A DNA stretch of 64,000 bases. Origin: Sneathiella limimaris (lineage in GTDB: Bacteria > Pseudomonadota > Alphaproteobacteria > Sneathiellales > Sneathiellaceae). Of the stretch, positions 45,537-54,315 are shown in pieces. The stretch lies in assembly GCF_012932565.1 (NCBI RefSeq), contig NZ_JABBYJ010000001.1, positions 1,674,001 to 1,738,000 of the forward strand, read 5' to 3'. Numbering within the stretch: the first letter of the stretch is position 1; the number at the start of each line of letters is the position of its first letter. The translations under genes were made by a program, and so were the position numbers. The notes below the pieces were generated by a model, which had not been told where the DNA came from, did not search any database, and was given only the letters and a program-made list of their open reading frames with translations.

Positions 45537-46402
45537 TGTCCAAAGTGGAAAAAGATGAAGTCTCAGGTACTGAGACAACCGGCCACGAATGGGACGGGAT
45601 TAAAGAGCTAGACACACCGATGCCTCGGTGGTGGCTGTGGACATTCTACGCCACAATCATCTGGTCAATCGGCTATTGGGTCGTTTACCCAGCCTGGCCA
45701 ATGATTAGCGATTATACAGCAGGCACTTTTGGATATTCTTCCCGAAGTGAAGTTGAGCAGGAAATTGCTGAGGTTGAGGCTAGTCGGTCTGAAATTACCG
45801 ACGCTCTGGTTACTGCCGACCTGTCTGAGGTTAAGAATAATGAGGAGCTCTATCAGTTTGCTCTGGCCGGTGGCCGTTCCCATTTCGCTGTGAATTGTTC
45901 GCAGTGCCATGGATCCGGTGCTCAAGGCGGCCCAGGTTTTCCGAACCTCAATGATGATGACTGGCTGTGGGGTGGCTCTGTCGACGCCATTTATCAGACG
46001 GTCAAATTCGGCATTCGTTCAGATCATGAAGAGACCCGTACCGGGGAAATGCCAGCTTTTCTGAGAGACGAAATTCTTGAAAAAGAACAAGTTCTGGATG
46101 TTGCTGAATATGTTCTGTCCTTGTCACAGGAAGGGCGTGATGGAGAGGCTGTTGCACGTGGCCAGGAAATCTACGCCAATGAGTGTGCAGCTTGTCATGG
46201 TGAAAATGCAAAAGGTAGTTATGAGCTTGGTGCGCCAAACTTGACTGACGCCATTTGGTTTTACGGTGGCGACAAGGAAACTATTGTCAGAACAATCGCA
46301 AATGGCCGCGCTAACGTAATGCCAGCCTGGACTGATCGACTGGATGACAGCGTTGTCCGCCAGATCAGCCTGTATGTTCATTCTTTGGGCGGTGGCGAAT
46401 AA
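45536..46402 (+). CDS. ccoP: Cytochrome cbb3 oxidase subunit III (di-haem c)
   Basis: The 288-residue protein has an N-terminal helix (about 33-55) and two periplasmic cytochrome c domains with haem sites CSQCH (121-125) and CAACH (217-221). Met ligands are in TGEMPAF and NVMPAW. It accepts electrons from soluble cytochromes or the bc1 complex. Ends the ccoNOQP unit; a hairpin follows. Confidence 0.97.
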   Translation: MSKVEKDEVSGTETTGHEWDGIKELDTPMPRWWLWTFYATIIWSIGYWVVYPAWPMISDYTAGTFGYSSRSEVEQEIAEVEASRSEITDALVTADLSEVKNNEELYQFALAGGRSHFAVNCSQCHGSGAQGGPGFPNLNDDDWLWGGSVDAIYQTVKFGIRSDHEETRTGEMPAFLRDEILEKEQVLDVAEYVLSLSQEGRDGEAVARGQEIYANECAACHGENAKGSYELGAPNLTDAIWFYGGDKETIVRTIANGRANVMPAWTDRLDDSVVRQISLYVHSLGGGE

Positions 46403-46440
46403 GCCGCCCTTAGAAGTACCTTTTTTCCATTGCTTGATGA

Positions 46441-46468
46441 GGTGCGCCGCTCCCAAAAGTGGCGCACC
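46441..46468 (+). other. Hairpin between ccoP and ccoG
   Basis: GGTGCGCC (46441-46448) pairs with GGCGCACC (46461-46468), extendable by two pairs, with a loop of about eight bases. No T-run follows, so it is more likely an RNA-stability element separating the oxidase from the assembly genes than a full terminator. Confidence 0.6.
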
Positions 46469-46485
46469 AGTTTGGAGCTAGACCA

Positions 46486-47946
46486 GTGAGCAGTGCCCCC
46501 GTTGAAAAGGTTGACGTTCAACCCGTCAATAAAAAAGAAAATCGTTCCCTTTACGTCAAACGCAAGAAGATCCACCCAAAGAAAGCGACGGGTACTTTCC
46601 GTCAACTCAAATGGATCATCATGGGAATTACCCTTGCGATCTATTATGTGACCCCATGGATTAGGTGGGATCGGCCGGGTGGCGCGCCAGATCAGGCTGT
46701 CATGATCGATCTGGAACACAATCGTTTCTATTTCTTCTTCATCGAATTATGGCCGCAAGAAGTCTATTATATTACGGGCATACTGATTGTCGCGGCGTTG
46801 TCCTTGTTTCTGGTAACATCTTTATTTGGTCGTGCCTGGTGCGGCTATTCCTGCCCGCAAACAGTTTGGACGGACTTATTTATTTTTGTGGAGCGCGCCA
46901 TCGAAGGCGACCGGAATGCCCGCCTTCGATTGGATAAAGCGCCTATGTCCTTTGATAAAATCCGGAAACGGGTTTCAAAGCATATCATTTGGCTACTGAT
47001 TGGGCTTTTCACTGGTGGAGCCTGGGTTTTCTACTTTGCAGATGCCCCAACGCTTCTTCAAGATCTGGTTTATTTTGATGCGCGTCCTATTGCTTACACG
47101 ACGATCGCTGTCCTGACCGCTACCACTTATGTTTTTGGTGGCATGATGCGGGAGCAGGTTTGCACATACATGTGTCCATGGCCGCGTATTCAGGGTGCAA
47201 TGATCGATGAGGAATCCTTGAGCGTGACTTATCATGAAAAACGTGGTGAGCCTCGAGGACCTCATAAGAAGGATGACAGCTGGGAAGGGCGTGGGCATTG
47301 TATCGACTGTAATCAATGTGTCGCGGTCTGCCCGATGGGTATTGATATACGTGATGGCGCACAGCTTGAATGTATTACCTGCGCGCTTTGTATTGATGCT
47401 TGCGATAGTGTGATGGAGAAAATTGGCCTGCCGAAAGGGTTAATTAGTTACGATACCTATACGGGACAAAAAACCGCCGAGCCAATCAAGAAACTGAATG
47501 TTCGCTTTATTCGCCCAAGAACAATTGCTTACGCAGCACTCCTTTGTGTTGTCGGGTCAATTATGCTCTTCACGCTGCTGACACGCTCAGAGTTGGACGT
47601 GAATGTCATTCGGGATCGGAACCCCTTATTCGTTCAGCTTTCTGATGGCACAATTCGAAACGGGTATACTGTTAAAATTCTGAATAAGCTGCATGAAACA
47701 AGAAGATATCAGATTCAGGTAGAAGGTCTTGAAACCAGTAATATTTGGCTACAGACTGAAGGACCCCGAAACCATGACATGATTGTTCGGGTACCAGGTG
47801 ACGCCGTTTCCGCGGTTAAACTCTTTATCGCGGTTGATCCAGAGGTCATGGGGGATGAGAGCAGTTTAGATTTGGATATTGTCATTAAAGATATTGTGAC
47901 CGGAAAAACTGACTCCCAGGAAACGACATTTAAAGGACCAAGGTGA
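46486..47946 (+). CDS. ccoG: cbb3 oxidase accessory iron-sulphur protein CcoG/FixG
   Basis: The 486-residue membrane protein has about five helices, a conserved WCGYSCPQTVW, and a ferredoxin-like stretch of two cluster motifs (CIDCNQCVAVCP and CITCALCIDACD), ending in an Ig-like C-terminal domain. CcoG is a copper(II) reductase that feeds copper to the oxidase. GTG 46486 is preferred because GGAG lies eight bases upstream; an earlier in-frame GTG (46459) lies inside the hairpin. Start of ccoGHIS. Confidence 0.94.
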   Translation: MSSAPVEKVDVQPVNKKENRSLYVKRKKIHPKKATGTFRQLKWIIMGITLAIYYVTPWIRWDRPGGAPDQAVMIDLEHNRFYFFFIELWPQEVYYITGILIVAALSLFLVTSLFGRAWCGYSCPQTVWTDLFIFVERAIEGDRNARLRLDKAPMSFDKIRKRVSKHIIWLLIGLFTGGAWVFYFADAPTLLQDLVYFDARPIAYTTIAVLTATTYVFGGMMREQVCTYMCPWPRIQGAMIDEESLSVTYHEKRGEPRGPHKKDDSWEGRGHCIDCNQCVAVCPMGIDIRDGAQLECITCALCIDACDSVMEKIGLPKGLISYDTYTGQKTAEPIKKLNVRFIRPRTIAYAALLCVVGSIMLFTLLTRSELDVNVIRDRNPLFVQLSDGTIRNGYTVKILNKLHETRRYQIQVEGLETSNIWLQTEGPRNHDMIVRVPGDAVSAVKLFIAVDPEVMGDESSLDLDIVIKDIVTGKTDSQETTFKGPR

Positions 47947-48440
47947 TGGTTGCTATGGCTGAAAAGAAACTCGAAGGTCGGCATGTTCTATTCATTTTAA
48001 TAGGTTTTTTTACCTTTATGCTGATAGCCAATGGTTTCTTTGTTTACTTTGCGTTGACTAGTTTTTCGGGCTTAACGACTGAAGACGCCTATAAGAAAGG
48101 CTTGAACTATAACGCTGAGCTGGCTACGCAGCGGGAACAGCTGACCAGAGGATGGACCCCTCGCGTGGACATTGTTGCCGCTGGAAACAACCAGGTCAGC
48201 ATTAGCCTCGCGTTGGAGGATGCTAACGGACGTGCCGTTGATATCAGATCCGTTCAGGGAATACTTGTGCGTCCAACGGTTGAAGGTCAGGATGTGGTTC
48301 TTGAATTCAACAGGAATGGCGATCGATTGGTTGCAGAATCAGTTGTCTCGGCACCTGGCAACTGGGACATGAAACTATATGCTGACGCTGGCAACTATGA
48401 AAAGGCCTACCATATCGAGAAAAGGTTATGGGTGAAGTAG
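47946..48440 (+). CDS. ccoH: cbb3 oxidase assembly protein CcoH/FixH
   Basis: The 164-residue protein has one N-terminal helix (about 14-34, HVLFILIGFFTFMLIANGFF) and a periplasmic beta-rich domain with YKKGLNYNAEL. Family members are needed for stable cbb3 assembly. The start ATG shares a base with the ccoG stop (TGATG); the end overlaps ccoI by 13 bases. Confidence 0.92.
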   Translation: MVAMAEKKLEGRHVLFILIGFFTFMLIANGFFVYFALTSFSGLTTEDAYKKGLNYNAELATQREQLTRGWTPRVDIVAAGNNQVSISLALEDANGRAVDIRSVQGILVRPTVEGQDVVLEFNRNGDRLVAESVVSAPGNWDMKLYADAGNYEKAYHIEKRLWVK

Positions 48441-50752
48441 CAAGGCAAGTTGACGGACCATTACAGCCTCCGATTTTTCGGGGAGGGGCAAGCTGTTGCT
48501 CTGGTGGGGCTCTGTCACTTGCAGATAGCAACAGCCCGGAAGCGGAATTCGCCAATTTTGTCGCTGCAGACCCTTCCGCTTTCGTGACCCACGATGAACA
48601 TGGTGATGCCCTGCTGCACTTACTTGTCGAGGGGATGCACTGCGCTAATTGCATTCGCAATATTGAAGGGACGCTGAAAGCAAATCCAGCTGTGCTTGAA
48701 GCGCGTGTGAATTTTTCTACCCGGCGACTTCTGGTTCGCTGGAAGGAGGCGGAGGCTAACGCTGCCGACCTTGTCCATCCTATTATTGATCTTGGGTATG
48801 CCTTAACACCTTATGATCAGGCTCTGTTATCGACCGCTGCAGATGAGGAAGATAAAAAGCTACTCCGTGCGATGGGGGTTGCAGGATTTGCAGCTGCAAA
48901 CGTGATGCTTTTGTCTGTCTCCGTTTGGGCAGGTATTTTCTCAGACGATATGGGAACTGCAACACGGGACTTTATGCATTGGATGTCAGCATTAATTGCG
49001 ATGCCTGCGGTTGCATATTCGGGACAGGTCTTTTTCCGATCCGCTGTCCGCGCTTTAAAAGCGGGCCGTTTGAATATGGATGTACCAATTTCCCTTGCCG
49101 TTATTCTTGCAGTGGGAATGAGCCTGGCGGAAACCATTCAAAGCGGCGAATATGCATATTTTGATGCTGCGGTAACCTTGCTCTTCTTTCTTTTGATTGG
49201 CCGTTATCTCGATAATAGAGCTCGAACCAAAGCTCGTTCTGCGGCTGAAAGGTTGCTGCTATTAAAGGCTGTAGCTGCGACAGTCATTGATCCAGACGGT
49301 AGCCATCGTTCTGTTCCTGTCGACGCTGTTGTGCCTGGAAGTCGGGTGCACGTTGCCGTCGGTGATCGCTTCCCAGTGGATGGAATTGTTCTGGAAGGCC
49401 AGAGTGATGTGGACAATAGCCTCGTAACTGGAGAGAGCCTGCCCATTCAAGCTGGAGAGGGGACAGCCGTTTATGCCGGGACGCTCAATCTGACTGCACC
49501 AGTTGTTGTGGAAGCCACCAAGACTGGGGAAGATACGCTGCTTGGAGACATTGTCCGGCTTATGGAAAACGCAGAGCAGGGCCGGGCGACTTATGTGCGG
49601 ATTGCTGATCGGATTGCGGAATATTATGCACCTGCCGTTCATATTCTGGCCGCCATAACCTTTGCCGGGTGGTGGCTAATTGGCACAGACTGGCAAGTTG
49701 CCTTGTTGAATGCTGTTGCTGTTTTAATTGTAACCTGTCCTTGTGCGCTTGGACTTGCAGTGCCAGTCGTGCAGGTTGTTGCCAGCGGTAGGCTGCTCGC
49801 CAGTGGTGTTTTAGTAAAGGCGGCGGACGGGCTCGAACGGCTTGCTGGAATTGATACAGTTGTCTTGGATAAGACTGGGACATTAACAGAAGGACGACTT
49901 GATTTGGTCAATGGGGATCAAATTGATCCTGAAGCCCTCCAGGTGGCTGCAAGCCTTGCTATATCCAGCCGTCATCCACTCGCTCAAGCCGTAAGCAGGG
50001 CGGCAGGTCAGGTTGTCCCAATTGCAGGTGTTGCAGAGCATCCGGGGCGTGGCTTAAGCGCAAATACTGGAAACGGAGAGATCCGGCTCGGAAGTCGCCG
50101 TTGGTGTCTTGATGAGGAAGCGGTTGCTCAAATGGCTGGATCTGGAGACAATTTACCGGAGCTTTGGCTTAAAAGGCCTGATCACCAACCAGTCCAGTTT
50201 TTGTTTGAAGATCATCTTCGCCCTGATGCTGCAGCGACCATTGAAGCTTTAAAGAAAATTGGTCTGTCAGTTGAACTTCTGTCTGGTGATCGCGAAGAAG
50301 TTGCGAGTGTAATGGCTGAGGCTGCTGGAATTGATTGCTGGACCTCAGAAGTGAAGCCAGAAGACAAGGTTCAACGGATTGAGGAATTAAGAGCCTCAGG
50401 TCGGAAGGTGTTGATGGTGGGGGATGGTTTGAACGATGCGCCCGCATTGGCCGCCGCCCACGCATCTATGTCACCCGCAACGGCGGCAGATGTTAGTCAG
50501 ACTGCAGCTGATTTTGTATTTCAAGGGCGCAGCCTGAAAGCTGTTATAGAAACGGTGCGGGTTGCAAGATTTTCCCAACGACTGGTTATGCAGAATTTTG
50601 GTTTGGCCTTTGGTTACAACGCAATTGCAGTTCCGCTCGCCGTCCTCGGTATTGTTACACCACTTTTTGCAGCAATTGCCATGTCAGCGTCATCGCTCGT
50701 AGTTTGCGCGAATTCCATGCGTTTGAGCCGGCGTAAAGGGGCAGCCTCATGA
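48428..50752 (+). CDS. ccoI: Copper-exporting P1B-type ATPase CcoI/FixI
   Basis: The 774-residue transporter delivers copper to the periplasm for CuB of the oxidase. An N-terminal CCSGG cluster and a heavy-metal-associated domain (GMHCANC, Cys72 and Cys75) precede eight helices with the metal site TCPCALGLA, the phosphorylated Asp in DKTGTLTEG and the hinge GDGLNDAPALAAA. The start lies within the end of ccoH, so translation is coupled. Confidence 0.95.
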   Translation: MGEVARQVDGPLQPPIFRGGASCCSGGALSLADSNSPEAEFANFVAADPSAFVTHDEHGDALLHLLVEGMHCANCIRNIEGTLKANPAVLEARVNFSTRRLLVRWKEAEANAADLVHPIIDLGYALTPYDQALLSTAADEEDKKLLRAMGVAGFAAANVMLLSVSVWAGIFSDDMGTATRDFMHWMSALIAMPAVAYSGQVFFRSAVRALKAGRLNMDVPISLAVILAVGMSLAETIQSGEYAYFDAAVTLLFFLLIGRYLDNRARTKARSAAERLLLLKAVAATVIDPDGSHRSVPVDAVVPGSRVHVAVGDRFPVDGIVLEGQSDVDNSLVTGESLPIQAGEGTAVYAGTLNLTAPVVVEATKTGEDTLLGDIVRLMENAEQGRATYVRIADRIAEYYAPAVHILAAITFAGWWLIGTDWQVALLNAVAVLIVTCPCALGLAVPVVQVVASGRLLASGVLVKAADGLERLAGIDTVVLDKTGTLTEGRLDLVNGDQIDPEALQVAASLAISSRHPLAQAVSRAAGQVVPIAGVAEHPGRGLSANTGNGEIRLGSRRWCLDEEAVAQMAGSGDNLPELWLKRPDHQPVQFLFEDHLRPDAAATIEALKKIGLSVELLSGDREEVASVMAEAAGIDCWTSEVKPEDKVQRIEELRASGRKVLMVGDGLNDAPALAAAHASMSPATAADVSQTAADFVFQGRSLKAVIETVRVARFSQRLVMQNFGLAFGYNAIAVPLAVLGIVTPLFAAIAMSASSLVVCANSMRLSRRKGAAS

Positions 50753-50901
50753 ACGTACTTATCTACCTTATCCCAATCGCACTTTTTATGGGTGCCCTTG
50801 GCTTAGTTGCTTTTCTCTGGAGTCTTAAATCTGGTCAGTATGATGATCTGGACGGAGCGGCGAACCGCATCCTTCTAGATGATGACAAACCAGAAAGCTA
50901 A
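50749..50901 (+). CDS. ccoS: cbb3 oxidase maturation protein CcoS
   Basis: The 50-residue protein has one N-terminal helix (VLIYLIPIALFMGALGLVAF), then the family signature WSLKSGQYDDLDGAANRIL. CcoS is needed to insert cofactors into the oxidase. ATGA overlap with the ccoI stop. It closes the ccoGHIS unit. Confidence 0.93.
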   Translation: MNVLIYLIPIALFMGALGLVAFLWSLKSGQYDDLDGAANRILLDDDKPES

Positions 50902-50908
50902 ATCCTAC

Positions 50909-52120
50909 CTACGCAATTTTTGTCTGGATTAGTACATCATCCTCAGGGAAACGGGGACCCTTTAGGGTTTCATTCCCGGGTTCTGGGTGTCGGGGGATAT
51001 TCAGAGATGCGATCAGGGAAAGCCCAGCCATTACTGCACCTGCAAGGAATACGCTTGCCGGTGACGTTAGCCATAGAATTCCAAAAACGACAGGTATAAC
51101 CACGGCGGCAATGTGGTTAATCGTAAAGCTGACGCTAGCTGTTGCTGCCATGTCCTTGGGGTTTGCAATTTTTTGGAAGTAGCTTTTAATGCCGATTGCG
51201 AAGGCAAAGAACAAGTGATCGATAATGTAGAGTGCACCTGCAAGTGTTGCATTGCTCACGAAGGCATAGGCAATAAAGACAAGAACCAGTCCTGAATATT
51301 CAAAGACCAATGCTTTTCGCTCTCCCCAATGGGAAATGAGCCGACCAATGCGCGGCGCCAGGAATATATTGATAGCGTGATTGAGCAAATACAGGGCTGT
51401 GATGGTGGAAACATCATATCCAAACTTTTCCACCATCATGAAGCCTGCGAAAACCATGAAGATCTGTCGCCGAGCGCCTGCAAGAAAAGTGAGGGCGTAA
51501 TACAACCAATAACGCTTTCTCAAAATGATTTTTTTAGTTTGGATCACTTCCACATGGAATTGTGGGAAAGCCCCCCAGCATACGAGCGCTGCAAAGATGG
51601 AAACCGCTCCACCTAACGCATAGAGGGTCGCAAACTCAAGTCCCAAGAACTTAGTGGTGACATAGATGACCCCGTAAACAGCGAGTGAGGCAAAAGCTTG
51701 CGCTGAAAGCTGCTTACCCATGACCAGCGGCGCTCTCTCCTTGCTGACCAGTTGTAAGGTCAAGGACTGGCGAAGTGTCTCATGGTAATGAAATCCGACT
51801 GACATCAGGACAGTCGTGAAATAGAAGCCATATTCCGTCGGGAAAAACCCGGTAATTGAAACACCGATGCCAAATACCAGAAGCGAGAGTACCAGTAACC
51901 TCTGTTCAGCAATGACCATCAGGACAAAAATAACTGTAAAAGCAAGAAGCCCTGGAACTTCCCTTAAGGACTGCAATATCCCAATTTCCTTACCTGTGAA
52001 ATTGACAATATCGACAGCAAAATTATTCAGAAGTGCCATCCAGACGGCGAAACCCGCGCCCCACGCAGCAGCCGTAATCATCAGAAGGATTTCTGGGCTT
52101 CTCCAGTCACGTGTCGTCAT
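50909..52120 (-). CDS. MFS transporter
   Basis: The 403-residue protein has about 12 helices and an MFS arrangement. Conserved positions include FTGKEIGILQSLREVPGLL early and GFHYHETLRQSLTLQ in the middle. Substrate unknown. It is convergent with the ccoGHIS unit, seven bases from the ccoS stop, and is not obviously linked to it. Confidence 0.82.
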   Translation of the reverse strand: MTTRDWRSPEILLMITAAAWGAGFAVWMALLNNFAVDIVNFTGKEIGILQSLREVPGLLAFTVIFVLMVIAEQRLLVLSLLVFGIGVSITGFFPTEYGFYFTTVLMSVGFHYHETLRQSLTLQLVSKERAPLVMGKQLSAQAFASLAVYGVIYVTTKFLGLEFATLYALGGAVSIFAALVCWGAFPQFHVEVIQTKKIILRKRYWLYYALTFLAGARRQIFMVFAGFMMVEKFGYDVSTITALYLLNHAINIFLAPRIGRLISHWGERKALVFEYSGLVLVFIAYAFVSNATLAGALYIIDHLFFAFAIGIKSYFQKIANPKDMAATASVSFTINHIAAVVIPVVFGILWLTSPASVFLAGAVMAGLSLIASLNIPRHPEPGNETLKGPRFPEDDVLIQTKIA

Positions 52121-52368
52121 GGCAAGCGTCTCATGTAAGGGGTTTACACACTCTTTTTTTTAGCCCGGTTTTTTGTTAGGTCCGGTTTAAAAAATGATTG
52201 AAGTCCAACAACGCCATATTTTTATAGAAAAGTCAATTCAACCGGTCACTGTTTAAATGCAAGGTGATCTGAATTTCTAGGAAGTGGTAAAATGTCACAG
52301 CTTCTGAGGCTGGTCCAATGATCTTGTGCTTGTTATAGTCGGCCAAAGGGTAAGTTAAAGGAAACCGG

Positions 52369-53112
52369 ATGGCGATTTGGGGAAAATTACTGGGAGGTGC
52401 GGCTGGACTGTTCCTAGGTGGGCCTATTGGTGCACTTCTCGGAGGTGTTGCTGGTCATGTCGTTGATAAGTATCGCGAGGCCGAGGATGAAGACGACGCC
52501 CCAGAAACGATCGATACCGGATTGAAGCAAGTGGCTTTTACGGTTGCTGTTGTCGCTCTGGGCGCCAAAATGGCCAAAGCTGATGGCGTTGTTACACGTG
52601 ACGAGGTGGATGCGTTTAAGCGGGTTTTCCGGATACCAAAAGAAGAAGAGGCCAATTTTGGCAAATTCTTTGATAAGGCCCGGCAGCATACAGCTGGGTA
52701 TGAGGCTTATGCCAAGCAAATTGCCCGAATGTTTCGTAATAACCCTCAAATTAAAGAGGATTTGCTGATCAGTCTGTTTGCTATTGCCATGGCAGACGGA
52801 GTGCTTCATCCAGATGAAGATGAGTATTTGAAGACCATCGCTCGTATCTTTGGACTGACGGATCATGATTATGATCGGCTTCGCAGCCTGCATTCTGGAG
52901 CCCCTGCAGAGGATCCCTATAGAATACTTGGCGTCGAACCTTCCATTTCAGATGCTGAGTTGAAAAAAGTTTATCGGAAGCTAATCCGGGAAAACCATCC
53001 GGATACGGTTATTTCTCAGGGTCTGCCGCAAGAAGCAATCGACCTCGCTAATAATAAGTTGGCCAAAATTAATGCAGCTTATGATGAGATTGCAAAAGTC
53101 AGAGACATCTGA
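52369..53112 (+). CDS. TerB-DnaJ domain protein (DjlA-like)
   Basis: The 247-residue protein has an N-terminal glycine-rich hydrophobic segment (GGAAGLFLGGPIGALLGGVA), a TerB-like helical domain (about 50-165) and a C-terminal J domain with RKLIRENHPD (HPD motif). This is the DjlA/DjiA layout: a membrane-associated co-chaperone that stimulates DnaK. AAAGGAAA precedes the ATG. Its stop overlaps the amidase start by one base. Confidence 0.9.
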   Translation: MAIWGKLLGGAAGLFLGGPIGALLGGVAGHVVDKYREAEDEDDAPETIDTGLKQVAFTVAVVALGAKMAKADGVVTRDEVDAFKRVFRIPKEEEANFGKFFDKARQHTAGYEAYAKQIARMFRNNPQIKEDLLISLFAIAMADGVLHPDEDEYLKTIARIFGLTDHDYDRLRSLHSGAPAEDPYRILGVEPSISDAELKKVYRKLIRENHPDTVISQGLPQEAIDLANNKLAKINAAYDEIAKVRDI

Positions 53113-53804
53113 TGAAGCAGCTTAACATCCTTCAGTCACCATCTCCGAACTGTAATGAACGTCGGAACGAAATGTCTGTCTCAATGCTCGTCCTTCATTA
53201 TACCGGCATGCAAACGGCCGAAGGTGCCTTGAGGCGGATGTGTGATGTGGATGCAGGTGTGAGCGCTCACTACATGATCACGGAAGAGGGACTAATTCAT
53301 CAGTTAGTGGCTGAGGATAAACGTGCCTGGCACGCAGGGGTCAGTTATTGGAATGGGATTACCGACGTCAATTCAGCCTCCATCGGAATTGAGATCGTTA
53401 ATCCTGGTCATGAGTTTGGGTATGTCCCGTTCCCAGAAGAACAGATGCTGGCCGTTAAGGCGTTGAGCCAGCAAATCGTTAATCGCTATGAAATTGAACC
53501 CTTAAACGTTGTTGGACATTCGGATATTGCACCAAAACGAAAACAGGATCCTGGAGAGCTGTTTGATTGGGAAATGCTTGCGGCAGTTGGTGTGGGCTAC
53601 TGGCCCGCTCATAATGCATCTGGGGAGCAAATGAGCCGTTTGGCGTTGGACGAGGCCCTTGAAGCAATTGGGTATGAAGACCCGGGATCCGTTGAGACCA
53701 TTGCCGCTTTTCAGCGACATTGGCGACCGAGCGTTATTTCAGGTGAGGAGGATCCTGAGACTTTAAAGCTCGCGCAGTTGGTCGCTGCACAACGGAATAC
53801 TTGA
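53112..53804 (+). CDS. N-acetylmuramoyl-L-alanine amidase (AmpD/AmiD type)
   Basis: The 230-residue zinc amidase cuts the bond between muramic acid and the stem peptide. Zinc ligands are in LVLHYTGM (His), VVGHSDIAP (His) and KQDPG (Asp); ASIGIEIVNPG is a family marker. There is no signal peptide, so a cytoplasmic AmpD-like recycling role is likely, although length and C-terminal peptidoglycan-binding-like region (DEALEAIGY to the end) resemble AmiD. Translationally coupled to the DnaJ-like gene. Confidence 0.9.
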   Translation: MKQLNILQSPSPNCNERRNEMSVSMLVLHYTGMQTAEGALRRMCDVDAGVSAHYMITEEGLIHQLVAEDKRAWHAGVSYWNGITDVNSASIGIEIVNPGHEFGYVPFPEEQMLAVKALSQQIVNRYEIEPLNVVGHSDIAPKRKQDPGELFDWEMLAAVGVGYWPAHNASGEQMSRLALDEALEAIGYEDPGSVETIAAFQRHWRPSVISGEEDPETLKLAQLVAAQRNT

Positions 53805-53835
53805 CCCACAAAACGCTTAAGAGTAAGCAGTTTCG

Positions 53836-54209
<374 letters not shown>

Positions 54210-54315
54210 TCTTTTCTCCGTCAGAAACCTTCATAACTGAATTAGAGTTTGATTGTCCTCGTGGTCATGGTAAACCCATAATATCTGTTAAGATCACATG
54301 TAATCCCGGATCCTG

